This document shows positions 1-5,816 of a stretch of 6,398 nt of DNA, piece after piece. Numbering within the stretch: position 1 is the stretch's first letter; each line of letters begins with the position of its first letter. A model generated the notes under the pieces. That model searched no databases and was not told the origin of the DNA. It saw nothing but the letters and a program-made list of their open reading frames with translations. The position numbers were made by a program, and so were the translations under genes. This DNA is from Acidobacteriota bacterium (GTDB taxonomy: Bacteria > Acidobacteriota > Terriglobia > Terriglobales > Acidobacteriaceae): contig JAJZNH010000922.1 in assembly GCA_021811745.1 (NCBI GenBank), forward strand, positions 1 through 6,398, in the 5' to 3' direction.

Positions 1-1
1 C

Positions 2-589
2 CAGATGGTTCACGTTCCGTACAAGGGCAACGCCGGTGTGCTCGCCGACGTGATGAGGGGCCAGATCGCGCTCACGATGGACAACATTCCCGTGTATCTT
101 CCCTACGTGCGCGCAGGCAGGATTCGCGCGCTCGCCGTGAGCTCCGCGAAGCGCACGCCTGCGGCGCCGGACATCCCGACCGTCGCTGAAGCGGGCGTGC
201 CGGGCTACGTGTACGAAACGTGGTTCGGGCTGTTCGGTCCGGCGCGCATACCGAAGGCGATCGTGAATCAGCTCAACCGGGCCACCGTCAAGGCGCTCGA
301 CATGCAATACACCTACGTGAATGCGATTACGTCCACGAGCGTGCAGGGCGCGAAGATCCCCATTTACTATGATTCGGACCGCGAGACGATCTCTGTTGCG
401 ATCTCCACGCTTGCCACCTTGCATCCGGAGAAGCTGAGGGTGGTGCGGATTGCCAATACTCTAAGCCTGGAGCGCATCCAGATGTCGGCATGTTGTGCGG
501 AGTTGCTGGCAGGGCGTCCGGGAGTGAGCATCGCCGGAGAAGCGCGCGAGATGCAGTTCGATGCGGAAGGAAACCTGGCGCCCATGTGA
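2..589 (+). CDS. Chimeric ORF: Bug/TctC solute-binding protein fragment fused to a LarA-like C-terminus (5' partial)
   Basis: The frame is open at the left edge and stops with TGA at 587-589. Residues are counted from the ATG at 5, which is internal and not a start. Residues 1-100 match the C-terminal lobe of Bug (TctC-type) periplasmic receptors: HVPYKG near the start, then GQIALTMDNIP, the RALAVSSAKR strand, and PDIPTVAEAGVPGY followed by WFGLFGPA. Bug proteins normally run about 45 residues further after the 'VKALDMP' helix, but here the similarity ends at M100. From Q101 the protein reads YTYVNAIT, KIPIYYDSDRE, a VVRIANTLSLE strand and a final REMQFDAEGNLAP. This resembles the C-terminus of LarA-like (DUF2088) proteins as I remember them. 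The two halves share no known biology: one is an exported receptor, the other a cytosolic isomerase-like enzyme. A fusion by deletion, or a chimeric assembly, is more likely than a working protein. The Bug half is confident; the LarA-like half is moderate. Confidence 0.7.
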   Translation, partial: QMVHVPYKGNAGVLADVMRGQIALTMDNIPVYLPYVRAGRIRALAVSSAKRTPAAPDIPTVAEAGVPGYVYETWFGLFGPARIPKAIVNQLNRATVKALDMQYTYVNAITSTSVQGAKIPIYYDSDRETISVAISTLATLHPEKLRVVRIANTLSLERIQMSACCAELLAGRPGVSIAGEAREMQFDAEGNLAPM

Positions 590-764
590 TGCGTGCCGGG
601 TTTGCGTCGGAATAACCGGGTAGCGGAGAGACGTGCTGAGAGAGCGATGACCGGCGATGCCTCACCCATGCGTTCCTACTAATTGACGCCGGGTTGCTGA
701 CAGCACGTTTTTGCATCTTGAAGTCAGACACCCCGGCTTGATACATCTTTCAGCGGTCATAGGA

Positions 765-880
765 CCTGGTGCCATGTCCACATGATCTTGTATCGAACCC
801 TCGGTCCTGGGTGCCCTGGGTCTCGTCCGCCGGGCGGATGAGACCCACGAGGCCAAAGAATCTACGGACACGGCACCAGG
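765..880 (+). repeat. Nested imperfect palindrome, candidate structured RNA or intergenic repeat element
   Basis: The outer arms cctggtgccatgtcc (765-779) and ggacacggcaccagg (866-880) pair at 14 of 15 positions. The odd pair is A-C on the plus strand and G-U if read from the minus strand. The inner arms 817-830 and 834-847 form a 14-bp stem with loop cgg; its one non-Watson-Crick pair (825/839) is G-U on the plus strand. A middle helix, cctcg 799-803 with cgagg 848-852, would link them. This gives a closing stem, an internal loop of 19 and 13 nt, and an apical hairpin with a 13-nt bulge. No T-run follows, so it is not a standard terminator. It could be a small RNA (the layout loosely recalls 6S RNA, though it is shorter), part of the murA leader, or a dispersed palindromic repeat. 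The strand is uncertain. Confidence 0.55.
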
Positions 881-920
881 GCGTCGGGAGCAGGCGGGCC
901 GGCCAACCCCGCGCACACTT

Positions 921-927
921 AAAGGAG
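921..927 (+). promoter_or_regulatory. murA ribosome binding site with long spacing
   Basis: AAAGGAG is a strong Shine-Dalgarno match but lies 13 nt before the ATG at 941, longer than the usual 5-9. No other in-frame start lies closer, and the protein beginning at 941 (MDKFVIRGG) matches the normal MurA N-terminus, so the start is kept. Confidence 0.6.
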
Positions 928-940
928 TTTCTCGAAATTC

Positions 941-2230
941 ATGGATAAGTTCGTGATTCGTGGGGGCAATTCGCTAGTGGGCGCCATCCGCATATCGGGT
1001 GCAAAGAACTCGGCGCTGCCTTGCATGGCGGCGGCGATCCTGACCGAGGACGAGATCACGCTCGAAAACATTCCGCAGGTGCGCGACATCGAGACCGAGC
1101 GCCGGTTGCTGGCATCGATGGGCGCGGTGGTGGAGCTGCGCGAAGGCGAGGCACGCGACCGCACCACAATCTGCTGCCACACGCTCTCCGATCCTTTGGC
1201 CAAGTACGAAATTGTGAAGACGATGCGCGCCAGTTCGCTGGTGCTGGGTCCGCTGATCGCGCGCGCCGGAATGGCGCGCGTGGCCATGCCGGGTGGCTGC
1301 GCTATCGGCGGCAGGCCCATCGACCTGCACATCAAGGGCCTGGAGAAGATGGGCGCAACCATCGCTCAAGAGCACGGCTACCTGGAGGCGCGCGCGGAGC
1401 GACTGCGGGGAACACGCCTGGTTTTCGACAAGATCACCGTGACCGGCACGGAGGATCTTCTGATGGCTGCGGTGCTGGCCGAGGGCGAGACGGAGATGCT
1501 GAATTGCGCGCGCGAGCCTGAGGTTGCAGACCTGGCCGCGCTGCTCACCGCCATGGGCGCGAAGATTGAGGGCGCGGGAACTTCGACGATCCGGGTACAG
1601 GGCGTCAGCCGTCTCCATGGCGCGCGTCACCGGATCATCCCGGACCGCATCGAAGCCGGCACGTATTTGATTGCGGGCGCGATGACGGGTGGCGATCTGA
1701 CCATTACCGGCTGCGATCCTTCACACCTGGGCGCGGTGATTGCCAAACTCGAAGAGGCGGGCGCGCGCGTGGAGATACAGGGGCCGGATGCGGTGCGGGT
1801 GCGCGGCGGCGGCAAGTTGCGCGCGGCCGATATTTCCACTGAGGAATACCCGGGTTTCCCTACTGACATGCAGGCGCAGTACATGGCGCTTGCCACGCAG
1901 GCCGAAGGCGTCAGTCTGGTAAAAGAAAATATCTTCGAGAACCGCTTCATGCACGTGCAGGAACTGGTGCGTATGGGCGCCAACATCAAAGTGGATGGAA
2001 GCACGGCTACGGTGCGGGGGCCTTCGCCGCTCTCGGCCGCCGCGGTGATGTGCTCGGACCTGCGGGCCTCGGCATCGCTCGTGCTGGCGGCGCTGGTGGC
2101 CGACGGAGAATCCATTGTGGACCGCATCTATCACATGGATCGCGGCTACGAGCGCATCGAAGAGAAGCTGCGGAGCGTGGGCGCACAGATTCAGCGCGTG
2201 GGAAATTTTTTTCCGTCAGGCAATCGCTGA
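941..2230 (+). CDS. murA: UDP-N-acetylglucosamine 1-carboxyvinyltransferase (MurA)
   Basis: Cytosolic enzyme that transfers enolpyruvate from PEP to the 3'-OH of UDP-GlcNAc, the first committed step of peptidoglycan synthesis and the target of fosfomycin. The protein is 429 residues, close to the 419 of E. coli MurA, and has the EPSP-synthase-like two-domain fold. Visible landmarks are AKNSALP with K22 and N23, R96 in KTMRASSLVLGPL, the catalytic loop MPGGCAIGGRP with C120 (Cys115 in E. coli), GFPTDMQAQ with D309 (Asp305 in E. coli), ENIFENRFMHV, and IYHMDRGYERIE with R401 near the end. Because position 120 is Cys and not Asp, the protein is expected to be fosfomycin-sensitive. The start is supported by the family N-terminus and by AAAGGAG upstream. 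It appears to stand alone on its strand, converging on murQ with a 45-nt gap that has a GC-rich palindrome (ccggcgccgg) but no T-run. I see no missing key residue. Confidence 0.97.
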   Translation: MDKFVIRGGNSLVGAIRISGAKNSALPCMAAAILTEDEITLENIPQVRDIETERRLLASMGAVVELREGEARDRTTICCHTLSDPLAKYEIVKTMRASSLVLGPLIARAGMARVAMPGGCAIGGRPIDLHIKGLEKMGATIAQEHGYLEARAERLRGTRLVFDKITVTGTEDLLMAAVLAEGETEMLNCAREPEVADLAALLTAMGAKIEGAGTSTIRVQGVSRLHGARHRIIPDRIEAGTYLIAGAMTGGDLTITGCDPSHLGAVIAKLEEAGARVEIQGPDAVRVRGGGKLRAADISTEEYPGFPTDMQAQYMALATQAEGVSLVKENIFENRFMHVQELVRMGANIKVDGSTATVRGPSPLSAAAVMCSDLRASASLVLAALVADGESIVDRIYHMDRGYERIEEKLRSVGAQIQRVGNFFPSGNR

Positions 2231-2275
2231 ATGAGACACCGGCGCCGGCGATGAGAACCGGGGTGAGGCGACGAG

Positions 2276-3253
2276 CTACAGTTCCAGCACGGTGTCTTCG
2301 ATGGCCAGCCGTACGTTGCCGTCGGACTTGGCGAGGCGGCGTACGGCTTCGGGCTTGTCGACTTTCGCCTTGAGCATCACCAGGGCAACGGGTACGCTGC
2401 GGCCGGCGCTTTTGATGGTCTCGACGGCAGTGGCGCGGTCAATCTTGCAGGCGGTCATCAGAATGCGAATGCCGCGCTCGACCAGCTTGGAGTTCTGCAT
2501 GTGCACGTTGACCATCAGATTTTCGTACACATAGCCGAGCCGCGTCATGGCGCCGGTGGTGATCATGTTCAGGATCATCTTCTGGGCGCTTCCGGCCTTC
2601 ATGCGCGTGGAGCCGGATATCACCTCGGGACCGACCTCGGCGACGATGGCGGTATCGGCGGCTTCGGCCAGCGGAGTTCCATTGTTGCAGGTCACCGCGG
2701 CGGTATGGGCTCCGCGGGCGCGGGCATACGCCACGGCTGCGACCACATAGGGGGTGCGTCCCGATGCGGAGACTCCAATGACGATGTCTTTGCGAGTAGG
2801 CCGGCGGCGTGCGATGTCGCGCTGGCCCAGTTCCTCGGAGTCCTCATTGACCTCGACGGCGGAGGCCAGAGCCTTCGGCCCACCGGCCATGATGTATTGC
2901 ACCTGACCTGGCGCGGTGGAATACGTTGGAGGACATTCGGAGGCGTCGAGAGCGGCAATGCGTCCGCTGGAACCCGCGCCCACATAGATGAGACGGCCAC
3001 CGTCGCGCAGGCAGCGCGCCACCTGGTCGATCACCTGGGCAATCTCGGGAAGCGCCCTTTTCACTGCTCCGGGAACCTTGGCATCCTCATGATTGATGAT
3101 GCGCGCAATCTCAATTGCGGACTTTGTATCAAGTCCTTGTGACGCGTCATTTCGGCTCTCGGTAATGAGTTGGTGAAGGAGAGATGACTGATCGAACTTG
3201 TTATCGTTTGTATGAATGCTTTCTGTCCATTGCACTGCTGTGCCAGTTAGCAT
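2276..3253 (-). CDS. murQ: N-acetylmuramic acid 6-phosphate etherase (MurQ)
   Basis: Cytosolic lyase-type etherase that splits MurNAc-6-phosphate into GlcNAc-6-phosphate and D-lactate during cell-wall recycling. It has a SIS sugar-phosphate fold: VGAGSSGR and VSASGRTPYV are the two phosphate-binding motifs, and LDASECPPTY carries the first catalytic Glu (E106 from the chosen start; Glu83 in E. coli). VEVNEDS carries the second (E137; Glu114 in E. coli). GPEVISGSTRMKAGSAQK is the GCKR-family signature. A helical, UBA-like tail follows and the stop is TAG. The open frame reaches 3379, but residues before the ATG at 3253 look non-coding and would overlap the upstream gene. From 3253 the protein is 325 residues, slightly above the usual ~300, with an extra N-terminal ~29 residues before the conserved LITESRNDAS. 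GGGGG lies about 8 nt before this ATG. It lies 100 nt downstream of the serine hydrolase on the same strand. Confidence 0.94.
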   Translation of the reverse strand: MLTGTAVQWTESIHTNDNKFDQSSLLHQLITESRNDASQGLDTKSAIEIARIINHEDAKVPGAVKRALPEIAQVIDQVARCLRDGGRLIYVGAGSSGRIAALDASECPPTYSTAPGQVQYIMAGGPKALASAVEVNEDSEELGQRDIARRRPTRKDIVIGVSASGRTPYVVAAVAYARARGAHTAAVTCNNGTPLAEAADTAIVAEVGPEVISGSTRMKAGSAQKMILNMITTGAMTRLGYVYENLMVNVHMQNSKLVERGIRILMTACKIDRATAVETIKSAGRSVPVALVMLKAKVDKPEAVRRLAKSDGNVRLAIEDTVLEL

Positions 3254-3353
3254 CGCATCAGCCCCCAGAATTTCATTGTAACGGGAAATTACGCAACGTC
3301 GACAAGATTCTCGGGCCCACCCACCAGTATAGTAGAACGGAGATTGCGGCGCA
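3254..3353 (-). promoter_or_regulatory. Gap upstream of murQ with possible internal promoter
   Basis: The 100-nt spacer between the serine hydrolase and murQ contains two -10-like hexamers on the minus strand: TACAAT (3275-3280) and TATACT (3326-3331). TTGTCG lies 19 nt upstream of TACAAT, which is long and only a half match to a -35 box. If used, the TACAAT start would give a leader of about 15 nt before the murQ ATG. Neither pair is a strong consensus promoter. Confidence 0.25.
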
Positions 3354-4493
3354 TCACAAAGCCCGGCGGACGGCGTCATGAAAAGCGGGCCTTACCGTCC
3401 GGATCAACTGGCTTTCCGCCTCATGCCGGCCGGGCCAGGTCCGGTTCGTAAGCAGCACAATGGCAACGCCGGCATCGAGGTCTATCCAGAGCGAACAGCC
3501 GCTAAAGCCAAGATGACCAATGGAATGCGGCGGAAAAAGGTGGCCGGATGCGGACGGCGGCGACGGGGTATCCCAGCCAAGCGCGCGCGAGCTGCCCTCG
3601 GGGCCTTGACGCCGGGCGAAAAGCTCAACAGTTGCAGGATGAAAAAGGGAAGGGGTTTCCTGATTGCCATTGCCGGTGTGGACGGCCCGGAGGATCTCCA
3701 GCGCGAAGCGCAGCAGATCCGGCACATTGGCGAATAGGCCGGCATGTCCGGCGACTCCCTTGAGAACCCAGGCGTTTTCATCCTGCACCTCGCCCTGAAT
3801 CCGGCGATGCCGGAATGTGGTGTCCACTTCGGTGGGTGGAATGGAGGGTCGCGCTGACGGCGGGGGGCAGAATCTTGTTGCCCGCATTCCGAGCGGCAGA
3901 ATGATCTCGCGGTATACCCAGGGGGCCAGGTGCTCGCGCGTGACCACTTCCAATGCTTTGCCGAGCAGGATGAAGCCCGGATCGGAGTACTCGGCCCGCG
4001 TGCCCGGTTCGGCTTGCAGGGGGAGCTGCAGGCAGGCGCGCAAGAGTGCGGCCGGACTGACGGCGCTGCGGAAGAACTCGACGTAGCCCGGCAGGCCTGA
4101 GTTATGGGCCAAAAGGTGGTGCAGCCTGACGTGGCGGGCCCGGTCGCCTGCCGGTCTGCCTACTACAAAACCCGGCAACAGGTCGCCGAGTGGCGCTTCC
4201 AGGTCGAGCAGGCCGCGCTGATAGAGAAGCATAGCCGCGGCCGTGGTGGCCACAACCTTGGTGACGCTGGCGATGTCGTAGACGGTCTCTCCGGTGACGG
4301 CGGGCGAGTCCTGCTCATAGGTAAAGTGGCCGAGCCCATCCTGCAGCGCCACCGTATTGCCGGCCAGCACGCCGAACGCGCAGCCGGGGAAGGCATGCGC
4401 GGCGACGGCTTCTTCAAGCACGCGATACACCTCGGCGAACTGTTCGCGCTGGGGGGATGACGGCGGTATTGAGGTCGTACTTTGGCGGCTCAT
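3354..4493 (-). CDS. Class C beta-lactamase-fold serine hydrolase, possible AmiE-like muropeptide amidase
   Basis: A 379-residue protein of the beta-lactamase / penicillin-binding-protein-like family. The three active-site motifs are in the normal order: S76-V-T-K79 (SxxK, nucleophile and general base) in YDIASVTKV, Y169-S-D171 (the YxN position, here with Asp as in many non-lactamase members) in AEYSDPGF, and H327-L-G329 (the KTG position) in SIGHLGFSG. LHHLLAHNSGLPGY is the typical segment after the first motif. No clear signal peptide or lipobox is seen, suggesting a cytosolic enzyme and not a periplasmic antibiotic-resistance lactamase. In B. subtilis the murQ cluster encodes AmiE (YbbE), a protein of this fold that removes stem peptides from MurNAc; the location just before murQ suggests a similar job, but this is inference. 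It could equally be an esterase or D-aminopeptidase. The start at 4493 has only a weak GAGAG next to it (AGGA lies 12 nt upstream). Confidence 0.88.
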   Translation of the reverse strand: MSRQSTTSIPPSSPQREQFAEVYRVLEEAVAAHAFPGCAFGVLAGNTVALQDGLGHFTYEQDSPAVTGETVYDIASVTKVVATTAAAMLLYQRGLLDLEAPLGDLLPGFVVGRPAGDRARHVRLHHLLAHNSGLPGYVEFFRSAVSPAALLRACLQLPLQAEPGTRAEYSDPGFILLGKALEVVTREHLAPWVYREIILPLGMRATRFCPPPSARPSIPPTEVDTTFRHRRIQGEVQDENAWVLKGVAGHAGLFANVPDLLRFALEILRAVHTGNGNQETPSLFHPATVELFARRQGPEGSSRALGWDTPSPPSASGHLFPPHSIGHLGFSGCSLWIDLDAGVAIVLLTNRTWPGRHEAESQLIRTVRPAFHDAVRRAL

Positions 4494-4549
4494 CTCTCAT
4501 TTGCATCCTAACGCGAATGGAAATGAGCCGCTATGGCTGAGGCCGGCTG

Positions 4550-5410
4550 TTATGCGCTGCGCAGCGCATCCCATCGTTCGGCGCCAAGACGGCGAAATAT
4601 CTCCCGTGCCGGCGCGATATGAGGCAGGCTGAGCGCGGTGACCGAACAGGTGGCATCCTGTACCTGTTTCAGCACAGTGTCGTAGGCGGCAAAGGCTGAA
4701 CCCAGCAGTACATCCGAGAGAAACGCCAGCCGGTATCCGGCTTCATTAATCTGATCAAACGAGAGCAGCGGACTCTTGCCGCCCACGAGAATATTGAGCA
4801 CGCACGGGCCGTGGACGAGTTGGGGCACTTTCAATAGCTGCTGGACGGACTCCGGCGCTTCGACAAGGGCCATATCCGCTCCGGCATCCAGGGCGGCATT
4901 GGCGCGATCAATGGCGTCATCGAAGCCGGTGACGGCGTTGGCGTCGGTGCGCGCGATCAAAACGAAATCAGGGTTGGTCCGGGCACTGACGGCAGCGGCG
5001 ATTTTGCTGACAAACTCATTGCGCGAGATGACCTGTTTTTTATCCAGATGGCCGCATTTCTTGGGCGATACCTGATCTTCAATATGGATGCCTGCGGCCC
5101 CGGCACGCTCATATTCGATCACGGTGCGAGTCATGTTGAGCTCATTGCCGTAGCCGGTGTCGGCGTCGGCAATGATGGGAATACTCACTACTTTTGTCAT
5201 TGCGGCGGCATTGGCAACCATCTCCGTCATGGTCGCAAGCCCGTAATCGGGTAAGCCCAGACGGCTTGCGGAGGTGCCCATGCCAGTCATATAGATAGCC
5301 GAAAAGCCATTTTGTTCGACTGCGGCGGCAGAAATGCAGTCCATGGCCCCGGGAGCAATAATCAGTTTGTTTTTCTTAAGAGCTTGACGAAGGTGCGTGG
5401 CAGGATGCAT
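4550..5410 (-). CDS. Isocitrate lyase / PEP mutase superfamily lyase (methylisocitrate or dimethylmalate lyase-like)
   Basis: A 286-residue TIM-barrel protein of the ICL/PEPM superfamily, the usual length for the short members (PrpB, oxaloacetate decarboxylase, 2,3-dimethylmalate lyase). The substrate loop is IYMTGMGTSAS with GLPDYGLAT after it. The Mg2+ site is IADADTGYGN (D82, D84) and HIEDQ (E111, D112). The catalytic loop SPKKCGH has C119, and ARTDA (R154, D156) follows. The KKCGH cysteine marks C-C bond lyases, so a phosphonomutase is unlikely even though database names often say PEP mutase. The exact 2-hydroxy-acid substrate cannot be read from sequence; expected products are pyruvate (or glyoxylate) plus a dicarboxylate. 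A good Shine-Dalgarno GAGG (5418-5421) lies 7 nt before the ATG. It is the first gene of the three-gene minus-strand run and is 56 nt from the serine hydrolase. Confidence 0.9.
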   Translation of the reverse strand: MHPATHLRQALKKNKLIIAPGAMDCISAAAVEQNGFSAIYMTGMGTSASRLGLPDYGLATMTEMVANAAAMTKVVSIPIIADADTGYGNELNMTRTVIEYERAGAAGIHIEDQVSPKKCGHLDKKQVISRNEFVSKIAAAVSARTNPDFVLIARTDANAVTGFDDAIDRANAALDAGADMALVEAPESVQQLLKVPQLVHGPCVLNILVGGKSPLLSFDQINEAGYRLAFLSDVLLGSAFAAYDTVLKQVQDATCSVTALSLPHIAPAREIFRRLGAERWDALRSA

Positions 5411-5816
5411 TGGGAAGCCTCATATCCGATTTTAGTTTTTGAGTCGTGCACTTGATTTTCGACGGGTTGGGAAGATTCTTCGTGAGCCTTTTACAAGATG
5501 AAGAGTTGTTCATTCTTCAGGGGCTTATTGAATCGCAGACTCGATGGACCTCGTCATTCCGCAAAGTCAAGCCACCGGGTGGCCGTCTCCGGTCTAGTGA
5601 TACAACGCCTCAGGATGCTCCGGTCTCCTTTTTCCGGCCAGGATATGCGGCCCCCAGCGACCGGCTCGGCCAGTTGGGAGTTCCGGTCCGGAATGCGCCA
5701 CGGCGAGTGCCCACGGAAAATAGCGGTTCTGATTTTGCCTGAGAATATCGAGGAAGCTATCCCGGGGAACATACCGTCCGTCTATGTTAAGTATAGGGAG
5801 GTTGGCGGAGGAACCG
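5411..5816. other. About 400-nt intergenic region between divergent genes
   Basis: It separates the minus-strand lyase from the plus-strand exported protein, so it should hold promoters for both. On the minus strand TAAAAT (5429-5434) is a fair -10 box, but no -35 box is spaced correctly and the leader would be only about 12 nt. On the plus strand no convincing pair was found. Short hairpins include gccac-cgg-gtggc (5571-5583) and tgaaga/tcttca around 5500-5520. Open frames exist on both strands, but none has a recognisable domain and a fitting start signal. It may be old degraded coding sequence. Confidence 0.45.
5807..5811 (+). promoter_or_regulatory. Ribosome binding site deciding the start of the exported protein
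   Basis: GGAGG sits 5 nt before an in-frame GTG at 5817 and 14 nt before an in-frame ATG at 5826. The more upstream ATG at 5784 has no such site. GTG at 5817 is therefore preferred, with 5826 as the alternative. Confidence 0.45.

Larger units (their letters stand above)
590..940. other. 351-nt intergenic region upstream of murA
   Basis: No credible gene is seen on either strand. The region holds an 8-nt inverted repeat (acgtgctg 631-638 with cagcacgt 701-708, the latter running into five or six T), which is too widely spaced to call a terminator. It also holds the nested palindrome at 765-880 and the murA ribosome binding site. A weak promoter guess is TTGAAG at 718-723 with TACATC at 742-747 (18-nt spacer), which would start transcription about 10 nt before the palindrome. 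The -10 match is poor, so it is not listed as its own feature. Confidence 0.6.

Noticed and set aside
817..847. Rho-independent terminator at the inner hairpin
   Set aside because: The stem is strong but is followed by acgaggcc with no U-tract, and it is nested inside a larger palindrome.
765..880. Bacterial SRP (4.5S) RNA
   Set aside because: The length is about right, but the conserved apical GGAAGGAAGCAGCC-type motif is absent.
974..2134. Long minus-strand and alternate plus-strand open frames inside murA (up to 218 aa)
   Set aside because: They are shadows of a high-GC gene: Arg/His/Ala-rich translations with no recognisable domain, fully overlapping a confident MurA.
2231..2275. Bidirectional terminator between murA and murQ
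   Set aside because: There is a short GC palindrome (ccggcgccgg) but no T-run on either side.
2501..3142. 213-aa plus-strand frame antisense to murQ
   Set aside because: Gly/His/Asp-rich antisense translation of conserved MurQ codons, with no domain of its own.
3354..4493. Antibiotic-resistance AmpC beta-lactamase
   Set aside because: Motifs are SVTK / YSD / HLG and not SxxK / YxN / KTG, and no export signal is visible, so a resistance role is not supported.
5446..5742. 98-aa plus-strand frame with GTG start
   Set aside because: No ribosome binding site, no recognisable domain, and composition drifts along its length; treated as non-coding.
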